From Symbiodinium natans (lineage: Eukaryota; Sar; Dinophyceae; Suessiales; Symbiodiniaceae), in the NCBI GenBank assembly GCA_905221605.1, contig CAJNDS010002552.1:1-64000 (forward strand): a stretch of 64,000 bases of DNA. Reading direction: 5' to 3'. The position numbers were made by a program, and so were the translations under genes. The notes under the pieces were generated by a model. That model searched no databases. It had not been told where the DNA came from and saw only the letters and a program-made list of their open reading frames with translations. Positions 45,710-57,439 of this stretch are shown here, piece after piece; the first letter of the stretch is position 1; every line of letters starts with the position of its first letter.

Positions 45710-48700
45710 GCTGGGACGAACAGTCCTTTCGCCATTGAGGAATCGTCGGTTTGCTGTTTAGGTCGCTTCGGGCTTTGTGACTTGTCTGAGGCGGTTTGTG
45801 GGTAGACGACCTTCAACAAACCCCTATGAAAACCCAAAGCGTCGCATCTTGTCCCTTGGAGAAAAAAACTCAGGCGGCGAGTTCTGGGCCTGGAGTACGT
45901 CTTTTTGACCTTAGGTCCCCCAACCTTAGACGCAAAAAATGTACACCCCCAGTGTGCAGACTCGCTTAGCAGGGCAGCCCTAGACTAGACCTTAAGACGC
46001 TTGGTAGCCCAGTGGTAGTTTCAAGGTCCCCTTATACAGTCACCAACCGAAATAAGGGTGCCCTTATTCTAAGGTGGTTGCTGGGCTACCAAGGACCACA
46101 GAGGGCGCAACATGTCGCGTTAAGCCTTCAATGTCATGCAGGAGAACCCCCAAGAAAACCCTGAGCTTCCTTTGAAGCGCCTCTTCCTCGTTCCGAGGAG
46201 CCTCCTCTGCCGCACTGGCCGCCTCACCTCCAGGAATCCGAATCTGCCACCCAGCCACAACTGGGCCAACCGCTACAGGCGTTGGTTGGGATCTTCCCCC
46301 TTGTACTAACAGCCCTTAATGATCCCTTAATGATAGGGATTCTAATCGGGGGTTGCATAATCCCGAAAAAAGACTGTTAGGAAAAAAGGGGGAACATCCC
46401 AAGTGTTGGCGAAACGAGGCTTTCAAAGTACAGGCCTCTTTGTTTGCTTCCAGGCTTCGGGGGTTGGCAGCTTGGACGCACAAGAGCCTCAAGCCCTTAG
46501 GCTTCAGGGAGATTATGAACAGTAATACAAGAATATCATCCGAATATGTCGAATAGACTGACATACGAATATACCCATGTAAGGGAACTGTTTGCGCACG
46601 ACTCTTCCAAGGCAGCAGATTCCTGCGGTGGACAAGGATCGCTACCAGGCGCCCAGATGCATTCTGAGGATCCTAAGCCCCCACAGTCTGGAAGCCCGAA
46701 GCATCCCCAAAAACCCTAGACATGGACACACACACACTCTCTCTATACCCGAAGCCTCTCCACCCAAGCCTCCCCTCCCAGATTCGGAACGCGATTGTGC
46801 CAGAGCCGGGAAAGGCCTTCATCGTCGCAGACTACGGACCCGGTCGCCGAAGCCGTAGGAAAAACATCTGAGAAACTCGACCTTTAGATGGGGGTTTCCG
46901 AAATCTGGAGTACCTTATTATAAGGGAATCTTACTATTTGGGGGTCTATTAGGGTCCCTAACCCCCAAATCCTAAAGCCTGAACCCTTAAGCTCTGAACC
47001 CCTAGCTTGGGGACCTCCTCGGGCCTGCCCAAACTCGCACAATGATCGTTGAAGAGCTCGAGGGAACGTGGCTCTGACCCCCCCGCCAAAACTCTAAACC
47101 CTGCGGTGGAAGAGCGCGAGGACAGCTGGATCTCCGCGTCCTGGCGCACACCTCCGGCTGCCCCAGTCTCATCAAGGCCCTGGAATCAGGCGGATCTGGC
47201 CAGTTCTCCAAATTCTGGTCCATTTTTTTTGGGGGGTACCCTATGTGTTGTTAAGGGGCCCCCTCAGCAACCTCAAGAGGGACTGTAAATTAGGGAAGTG
47301 ATCTGGGCAGAACGCCTTTTGGGCGCCCTTGCGGAGTGCCAGGTTGCTCCTGGTTTAGGGTTTAGGGTTTAGGGCTTAGGGCTTAGGGATTAGGGCTTAG
47401 GGCTTAGGGTTTTGGATAAATTGAGCCTGTCAGGGATTGACCTCCACTCCCACACGGCTGCGCAGATGTGGCTTGGCTTTGCTCCGGTCGTTCAAGAGTC
47501 AGCGCGTTTAGGGTTTGGGGGGGTTCAGGGTAGATGAGCTGAGCTGGGGTAAGATCAATTTCTGGTTCGAGCGGGGTGTGCAGATCTGTGGATCAAAAGC
47601 TTTTCAGTCTGACGCAACCATCTGCAGCAAATGGGCTTTCAGGAACCGTTCTCGACATCTTCGCCATGTCTTCGGATAGGTCAGTGCCGATAGGCCCACT
47701 GGAGCATCTAGTGCAGGACGCAACAGAGTGCATTCCTCGTCCAAGCCCATTGAGGCGTTTTTTCAAAGCACTCGAAGGCTCTGAATTGGCAGCTGAGCGA
47801 TTGAAAGTGGAGCTGAAGCGTCTTGAAAGCGGAGATGTCCAGAGCGTCTTGACCACGGAAGATGCATTTGAAGTGGGCCTCAACGAACTTGGTCACAAGA
47901 TTCAGCATATCAACGGTGTCCTTGCGTGCTACAAGGACGTGAGAAAGGCACTTTGCCTCAAAGAAATGGCGATTCGGGACAACTACGAGGACTTAACCCC
48001 TGGACCCAAGAAAACCGAGCTTGACAAGATCTTGATCGACATGGCCCAACTACTTGCAGACAGCGAAGTGCACCTCTACCGTATCCTTGGCGTGGAGGAT
48101 GGATGGTTCTCGCGTCAGACTTACGAATTGAAACTGTGGGCACGCGAAAATCCAAAAACTGCAGGGGGCATTGTGGTGGGCTGCGCGGCCTTTCTGGGTG
48201 GAGTTCTTGGCTTGCTGAACCACGAAGGCATCAAAGTCTTCTTCCTTCTGCACATCGTCTCAGCCCCGTTGTCCTTGCCAACAACTATCATTACAGGAGG
48301 TGTGATTGGCGCAGGCTTGGCTGTCCTGGGGCTCTGCAGTTACAGGAACTGGGGCTACACCTCTGCCGAAGCAGAGGCTCAGAGTCACCTGCAGCAGGTG
48401 CGTCAGATGGTGGAAGAGATCCAGAAAGTGCCGAACCAGGTCTTCTTGAGCAAGCTTTCAGAGATCTCAACGCAGTGCAATCTTGCACTCGGCACCATCC
48501 CCAAATCTGAGGATCGCCTGTGCAATATCTGCTTGAGCGAGGGCAAGGATGTCGAAGCACCGGTGAAGGCTCCTCATTGTCAAGGAAACCACTGGATGTG
48601 CAAAGCCCACTGGGAGCAATGGATGGATCAAGCCGGAAACACGCGGTGCACCATCTGCAGGGTGTGAGAGGCATCTGACACTTCAACTTGTCCACGCGCA

Positions 48701-51230
48701 CCGTGGAGTGAACCATTGGTTGAGGACTTCAAGTAGGGGGGGCCTTTTTAGGGGCCGTTGCTGGATGGTATCCATATTCGCCCCGAGGAGGGCCCTGCAC
48801 AGTCCATAGGTTTTCAGCTCAGGGCAGGACACGCGGGCACTTGCAGAAAAGGCCCCCGGCATGTGCCTTGACTGCCGCTTTCACTGACTGGACATTGCTG
48901 GCTCTGGCGCTCACTCAAGCGGTTCGGTTTGGGTCAGGCGTCCCTCAATCCTAAACCCCACAGCGTGTTAGGGTTCCACCATCCAAGGTACCCACACATC
49001 CAAGATGCCATTGACAAGGGTGAGGTGTCCCTGGAGGCCAGGACACACAGGTGCCCTAAACGTCTAACTCTGAAACCCCTCAACCCTAGACCGTAATTTT
49101 CAACATGAACCCGAATTAACAGGGCCCCTAGAGTATCCATCTCCTGCTCGGCTGAAGACCCACTTATAGAGGGGTCTTTTGGGCTTCGGGTTAAAGGACT
49201 GGAGCAGACCCCCTCGGAATGTGGTAGCCCGTTGACATAGAGCAGGGCGGGGGGGGGGGTGTAGTTTATGCTATAAGTTCTGGAGGGATTCTGCGGAAAT
49301 GAGTTTGGCATGCATGTAGTTGCCTGCATGAGCCCGCAACCCCAAACCCTTATGGGAGCTTGTGCGTCCTCGGGGTACGCGTGGCGCATGGACCTAAATT
49401 TTAGCCCCGCACCCCTTAGTTCAAACTCCCAGCCTTGAGCTCCTCCAATGACACCAAAACCAAAAAACCATGTCCTTTTGCTTCTGCGCTTCGTGGCGCG
49501 CGAGGGCGGAGACAGCCGGAGCTGTGTCAAGGAGCCGCATACATCGGGGGATGGGAAGCAACCACAGCAAATAAGCTAGGTGACATGGTCACAACTCTAT
49601 GTATGTATATAAGCATACCATGCAGATCATGGTCGTGATGGTCACTGGTGGAAGAAGGTGTGTGTGCAAGAGAGCTTGGCTCATGATGGCCTCATGGTAC
49701 CTTTTTGAAAGAAGAAACATGTTGTTGGTTTCGATCACTCCCTGTCGAGAAGGCAACCATTTACACCAAGTTTCAGGCAAACCTCGAGCTGTTGTTGGGA
49801 GAAAGCGTTCATCAGAATCCGCCCTACCAAAGGAGAGCGCCGAATGTAACCGACAAACTCCACAACCCCCCCCCCCCCCCCCAAAAAAAAAAGCATCAGG
49901 GACTGCAGCAGAGAATGAAAAGGCAAGCAGGCATGAGCTGCAGGCGGCTCCGGGCCTTTCGTTTGGAATTTTAGTATTTAGATATTTAAGTGTTTAAGTG
50001 TTTAAGTATTTAATTGTTTAAGTTTTTAAGTATCTTAGGCAGTCTATCTTGTAGTTAGGGCTTGGGGTTTAGGGCGGTGATGAGTGCAAGACATAAACAC
50101 ATAATCTTGTTCGGAGTATCTAAAGGCCTTATGGCTTACACTCTCAGCGCCATCTCGCCGAGCTCGGAGCAGCACTTGAGGAACCGACTGTCGGCTGCCA
50201 TGAGTTGCCATAGTTGCCCCCACTGTACTTCTGCCACTGTACTTCTGCGTTATGAACCCTACCACCCCCCCCCCCCATCCCCCCGGCAAACCTCTAAACC
50301 CGAAGCCCTAAGATGCCTAAACCACAAACCCTGAGCCCTAAGCCCTAAGCCCCCAAACCCCAAACCCTAAACCCCATTCTCCGGTACACCCGCAAAGAGC
50401 CTTAAACCTTCCACCCCCAAAACCCTACCATGGGCCCTTAGTATGGTCCCTTGCCCATGTTTACAGGGATGTAAAGGACTCCGAAGTATGGGCCTTTATT
50501 ACGTATAGTGTATATTAGGGCTATAACCCTACTAAAGCTCCGCCAAACCCCACCGAGAGTTAAAGCGCGAGGACGTGTATCCATCGGAGCGACGCAGTGC
50601 CAAGGAGGGGTTAAGTTGAGAGTTTAGGGGTTTAGGGTTTAGGGGTAAAGGGTTTGGAGTTTAGGGTTTAGGGTTTCGGGTTTTGGAGGTGAAGGATTTG
50701 GAGTTTAGGGGCTTTGGGGCTGTTAAAGGCCCCGCGCAGACAGTGGTTGTGCATCCGGAAACACTAGGCTAGCCCTTACCCCTGAAAACCCTTAAGGTTT
50801 GTGGGGAGCAGCGTGTGGCAAAACACCGTGGGGCTCTCCAAATCGCGCTGGAAATAAAGGACAGCAATCGGTTGAGTTGTGACATGCCCAAAAAACCCTC
50901 CAATCCCCTAAGCCCCCCAAACTTGCCTGACCCCATAATCCCCTAACACCCCACCCCCCCCCAATTCCCTAAACCCTACACCCTACACCCTAAATCCATT
51001 CCAATTCCTAAACTCCCCGCAGTGTTCCAAGAAAAGGGGGGGCGCCTCTCCCGCCTGCAGTCGTGGCCCTAAAGGGTTCAGGGTTTAGGGATTAGGGCTA
51101 CTTGGTGCTTTTCATGGTGGACGGGAAAAGATTGGGAGTTGAATGTGGGCTCCGAGAAGGGCGAAGAAGCGCTTATTCCCCAAGCCCTAAGCCCTAAGCG
51201 CTTAAAACTCTGAACCCTCAACCCTATACC

Positions 51231-51262
<32 letters not shown>

Positions 51263-53712
51263 ACCCTTTCCCCCCGAACCCCCCCACCCCAAACAACAAA
51301 ATGTCAGGCGGTGAACTTCGGCATCGCCTATGGTCTCACTTCCTACGGCCTGGCGAAGCAGTTGCCCCCTGGGTTCAAAGAGGGTTAGGGTTCAGGGTTT
51401 CGGGTTTAGGGTCTGGGTTTGGGGTTTTGGGTTTCGGGTTTAGGAGGTTAGGAGGGTTTAGGAAGTTAGGAGGGCATTGGGGTTTGAGGGCGCCCTTGGG
51501 CTGGATAGGGTTTGATACTCGTAGGGCGTGGGAGGGTTTAGGGTTTAGGGTTTTGGGTTTCCCCTAAGCCCTAAGCCCTAAACCCTAAACCCGGTTTAGG
51601 GTTTTTTGGCGGTCCAGGAGCCAGATTGCGCAAAAATCGTGCAGAGAGGTTCCTCTTTGTTTCCTTTCTTTTGAGGGCGTGGTGGGGGGGCGGGGGATGA
51701 TCCTGGTGGCTCTTGCTGATGGAGAGGGGGGGGGGGGGGGGGGGGTGGATCCGAATTCTGGATCTGGGGCTCTTGACTTCAGTAACCTTTTTTTTGTTTG
51801 GGGGGGGGGGGGACATTCTAAATGTTCCCTCTTTTTGGGTTTAAGAGGATCACATCTGAAAGAGATTCAGGAATCTCTTTCAGAGGTCCTAAGGTTCGCA
51901 GAGGCTTTAGAAGAGGTTTGCAGTTCGGGGGCTGTTCTTGGAAGCCTGAAGAGCCCCTCTTGGAAGCACCTCTGATGGCAAGCACGGCCCAGGAACTGCG
52001 AAATCGACGAGGCATCGCGGGATGGGGACAGGGGCTCTAGAAAGTCTTCAGGGTCCAAAGTTTGTTGAAGGGCATCCCCACTTCTTAAGCCGAGCAAGCT
52101 CGCTTTTCAGAACATCATTCCGTCGAGAGGAATTGCTGCACATGCCCCTACGCAGGCTTACAAACCTGTCATATGGGCACTTTTTCGCTCATTTCTGAGA
52201 ATGAACGTCATTCCGTCAACAGGACTCAGGACTTGCTGGAAATGCCGTATTTCTCCTTCCAATCCCGTCATACGAGCATTGTGTTTGCACATGAGGGTGG
52301 GCTTGAGTGCCCCTCTCGCGACAGGTACAGTAAAGTTCGATTGCGCTTATGTGCCTTGGTAGTCCTGGTTCACATGGCAGGCGCGGGCAAAGATTCCTGT
52401 CTCCACGTACTTCATGGAAATAGCGTGTATCCTTGAATTCCGGGGCCTGAGTTGCCTGAGTTGCACCCCTCGGTTCCCGAATTGGACGTCACCCTTGTAT
52501 CCCTCGGTGTTGTTGGTCTCTTGTGGCTCAAAATCGCAATTTCTTTCGATCCAAGTCTTAGTTTTTATCCCCCTTACGGGAGGCCACTTGCGGATTCTCC
52601 TGTGGGTCCGGACCCCCCCAAACGAAGGTTTGTGGTTTGTGGACGTGGTGGTACTCTTCATGCAAAAATAGGCACTCCTAATGTTTCCGCCCGGTATGCT
52701 GACCGAGTTTAGGTTGAGCGGGTGTGGGGGAACCGTCGACCCGAATCTCGCAGAAAGCAAGTCGGTGGGTCTTGGCTGGCACGGCGTTGCTTTGGGGCCG
52801 AGGTAGGCGCTACATCCCCAAATAAGCCTTAAACCCCCCCAACTTCCCCAAAGCCCCAAAAGCACGCCCTTAACCGCCGGGCCTCTCAGCAACAGGCCCA
52901 GCTCATGATTGACAAGTGGTACGATGCCTACCCGCAGGCCTGCCAAATCGCAGTTGGAGGAAGTTGGGTCGGGTTTGGAGTTGCATGAAGGGGTTTTCTC
53001 TGGCTTTTGGACGTAGGACTTTGAACAACCCAGGGCTTCAGGCTTAGGATGGGTTAAAGGGTTTAGGATTTCAGGCCACTGGAAATCGCTGCAGGTTGCT
53101 GAGGCTTTGGACATCCCTGAGCCTTCTCCGGTGTTCAAGCATCCTCTGCCCTTGTGCGAGCGCAGGTGAAGGTCTGGCAGGGCCGCTGGGGCGGCACGGA
53201 AGTCGGTTCGAAGCAGGGGGTCTGGGTTTTTTGCGCCGCCCCCCCCCCCCCCCCCCCGCCGCAGATTGCAGTAAAGCCCTTGAAAAGTCCTACTCCTCAG
53301 AGTAGTCCCCAAAATTGGCAACTCAACCGTAAACTCCTGTACAGAGCGGTGAAAAGCCTTAAAAGCCCCCCCCCCCCCAAGTCCCCGCAAAGTCCTAAAA
53401 CCACTTCCATAGCCCCTTGCGGCTTATAGGGTTTGGGGCTTAGGGCCTTCATGGGGATCATCGTACCCTACTATAATCCCTATTAAGGGAAGATCTCAAG
53501 CTTTGGCGCAATAGTATTCCTTTCTAGTCCCTTTATAGATATACAATAAGAACCCCCCAAAACCCTGTTCTAATTCTTCAGGGGTTTGGGGGTTGTCGAG
53601 GCGAGGTCATCAGGGCGGCGGAGCTCGGACCTTTGAGGGTCTTCACCTATCGCGGACGCCCCAGGCCGGGTTTGGGGCACTTGGGGTTGTGGGGGGGGGG
53701 GGGGGGGGGGAG

Positions 53713-53753
<41 letters not shown>

Positions 53754-54556
53754 AAGAGGGGGAGGTGAAGTCCCAAACCTTTCTCCCTGAAAGTCTCCAA
53801 ACCCTACAACCCGGATCAGCGGCTTGAGGGAGCAAGCCGGGCTCCCTGGAAAAACCCTAAACCCTACACCCTAAACCCTAAACCCTAAACCCCTGGCCTG
53901 CGACGTCTGGCATGAGCTTAGATGGAGTTTCTTTGTTGGTTTTCGGGTGTGTGCTGTTTCTGGGTTGGGTGGCCTGGACCCTAAAGCGTCCATGGACCCC
54001 GTTAAGAAGTTCATGTGCTATGGTCCCTGAATTGATGGAACCAGCTCTCAAGTGCTAGCATAAACATGGTGCTCAAGAGGCCCCACGACCAGACATAGCT
54101 GGATCTGTGAGCGAGCTTTTTTTTGAGGCTTCGATGCGCGGGATACGATTTTCATCATCCCTCCAGTTCCCTCACATCCCCTTTTCCCCTGTTTTTGGGG
54201 TTTTGGGTTTAGGGTTTAGGGTTTAGTCCAGCATTCGTTTATGGCTGCGTCTTTCCTTCACAGCTCACAGGACCTCCCTGCCAAACCCTAAGCCCGAAGC
54301 AACCTTACCAGGCATGCGCGTGACCTTCTGAAGGGCGGTCAGAAGAGGCACAAGATTTTTTTTAGTTTCGGGTTTCGGGTTTAGGGATGAGGTGAAGGGT
54401 TCAGCTGCCGCGTTGCAGTTTCTTGTGGTTGCTGACAGGCTCGTTGAATGGCGAGCTGAGGTAGCGACAGGTGATGCTGAAGGCCCTCACAAGCGACAAA
54501 GATCTCTCTCTAAGCTAGGCCCAGGCACCTGAAGCCCGAAGCCACCCCCTCGCGCC

Positions 54557-54655
<99 letters not shown>

Positions 54656-55110
54656 TTGTGTTTTGTGTATTTTGTGTATTTTGTGTGTTTTGCGTGTTTG
54701 CGTGTTTTGTGTGTTTTGTGTGCTTTGTGTGCTTTGTGTGTTTTGTGTGTTTTGTGTGTTTTGTGTGTTTTGTGTGTTTTGTGTGTTTTGTGTGTTTTGT
54801 GTGTTTTGTGTGTTTTGTGTGTGTGTTGTGTGTGTTGTGTGTGTGTGTTTTTTGTGTTGTGTGTTTTGTGTTTTGTGTTTTGTATGTATGTGTGTGTGTG
54901 TGTGTGTTTTTGTGTTTTTGTGTTTTGTGTTTTGTGCTTTGTGTTCTGTGTTTTGTGTTTTGTGTTCTGTGTTCTGTGTTTTGTGTTTTGTGTTGTGTGT
55001 GTGTGTGTTGTGTGTGTGTGTTTGTGTGTTTGTGTGTGTTTGTGTGTTTGTGTGTTTGTGTGTTTGTGTGTGTGTGTGTGTGTTGTGTGTTTGTGTGTTT
55101 GTGTGTGTTG

Positions 55111-55145
<35 letters not shown>

Positions 55146-55238
55146 GTGTTGTGTGTGTTTTTGTGTTGTGTGTTTTGTTGTGTGTTTTGTGTGTGTTTTT
55201 TGTGTGTTTGTGTGTGTGTGTTGTGTGTTTGTGTGTTT

Positions 55239-55272
<34 letters not shown>

Positions 55273-57404
55273 TTGTGTGTTTGTGTGTTTGTGTGTTTGT
55301 GTGTGTGTTTGTGTGTTTGTGTGTTTGTGTGTTTGTGTGTTTGTGTGTTTGTGTGTTTGTGTGTTTGTGTGTTTGTGTGTGTGTTTGTGTGTTTGTGTGT
55401 TTGTGTGTTTGTGTGTTTGTGTGTTTGTGTGTTTGTGTGTTTGTGTGTTTGTGTGTTTGTGTGTTTGTGTGTTTGTGTGTTTGTGTGTTTGTGTGTTTGT
55501 GTGTGTGTGTTGTGTGTGTGTGTGTGAGGGGAACCCGACTCGCAGTGGGATACATCGTCATGACTAGCAAAACTTTTTTCAGAGCTGGATGGCCGGGGCC
55601 AACGATCCAGATTGCACGTGCAAACATGCCTGGTCTGTGGGGGTTTCCGAAATTTGGGGTACAGTACCTTTTTGGGATCCTCAGTATAAGGGAAGCCTAC
55701 TATTTGAGGGACTATATTAGGGGTCCCTTTTTCTCGTAAAACCCCATACTGCTTGTGACATAATGTACCCCGGAGCCCAATTCAATTCGACTCGCAATGC
55801 GGCGTGCAACTTTTGGGAGTGCCTTGCGAATTCAAAACCCCCTTAGTAATATAGATTCAGTATGATTATAAGGGTAGTTCACCGTTCCTTTCCAGATTAC
55901 AGAAAATGGGTGACAGGAACACGCATATTAACATGATTATTATTTTTAGTATTATTCTTATTATTACGGTTATAAATTAGTTCACGAATGAAAAGAAAGA
56001 AATGAATTCACTTCGTCTTCTCCTTGTCTTCTCCATCTATTAACCCTGGATCCATCGAATATTAGACAAGCATGAAGGCACGCTCTCTTTATGTTAAAGG
56101 AAGTGAAACAGATGATAAGAGAAAAGTAGTAACTTATAGAGTGAAGATAAGAATAGAGAACTACAGCACAAGAATATAGTAATTCCTGAGCGATTATTCA
56201 GCCAGAATCTCGGAGTTAACAATGTTAAAGTGGAACCCGATCACCCCAGCATCCTCTTCGCACAGGATCGGCAAAGAGCTCGTCCAGAGGCACGTGGCTA
56301 ACGGGCGCTGCCTGCATTCTTTGTGGGGTTTAGGGTTGAGGACCACAACAGGACCTCCAGAACAACACCAACAATGATAGTAATAACAACAGGCCCTGAG
56401 GTTCGCCGGGGGGGGGGGGGGGGTTGGGGCTCCGGACGGCCCACCTAGTTAAGGTGTATTTTGGGGTACTTAAGTACGTGCAAGCACATTGCTTGAGGCT
56501 CTTCACGCGCAGACTCGGGGGCTTTGGGGGCTTCGGGGGGGGGGCGAAGTGCCATTCTCGTCCCACACCCGACCGCTCAAGGTGGACCCCACATGGGAAG
56601 CAGCCTGGAGCTGAGCCAACGGGAAGTTTTCGGAGCTAAAAAACCCTGAATCCGAAACCCTAAACCCGAAACCCCATGTGGCCGGCGGTGTCTCGGATGT
56701 TCCCCGCAGGGTGTCTGATGGCAGGCGCGGGACTGTGAGACCGGCAGTTGCTGGAAATGTGAAGCAATATGGCGTTTGTTTTCAGGAGGGCTGTTCACTT
56801 TGGGGGTGGTCCAGGAATATGGCCAGAGCCCGAAAACCCTGAAACCAAAACGAATCCTGTGCCGAGATACTGGGAGTACCTTTCTGCCAAGCGCCAAGCC
56901 ATCAACGCGCCAGACGGGAGACTCAGAGACAGCTTGAAGAGCTCCACTCAAGTCTTGAGAGTTAAAGGTTGGGACGTTCCCCCCTTATACTAACAGTCCT
57001 TAATAGGGACTATCATCGGGGAGGTACTAAGAATCCCAAAAAAGGACTGCTTTAGTATATGGGGGGAAACATCCCGAGCTACAGGGCTCGGGGCTTTAGA
57101 GCCTCTCCCTGCACCTCCCCACCCCAAACACGATGGACTCCTCTGACCCTCGCGAAAGCTTGCAAAGGGGGCAAGGTCGTAGGCCCTTTTGGGACATTAA
57201 AAATATTTCCCTCATTGGGCTTAAGAGGGTCATACCCTGAACCCTCAACCCTAAACCCTAAAACCCTAAACCCTAAACCCTACTTCAGATTTAAGGGGGC
57301 CATCCTAGGGTCGATTGTATAAGGGTGGACCCTGTTGCGGGTCCAACATGATGTTAAGCGATCGGAAGACCCACCTGGAAAGTTGCTGCTGGGGTGTGGG
57401 GGGG

Positions 57405-57439
<35 letters not shown>

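Noticed and set aside
48934-49530. 198-codon minus-strand frame downstream of the RING gene
   Set aside because: No domain, crosses a poly-C run and telomere-like remnants; likely chance.
52347-53390. 347-codon minus-strand frame
   Set aside because: It runs antisense across two confident polymerase exons and a poly-C tract, has no recognisable domain and shows mixed codon use.
54515-55739. Frames of 320-390 codons on both strands
   Set aside because: Pure GT satellite translation; only the short tails are unique.
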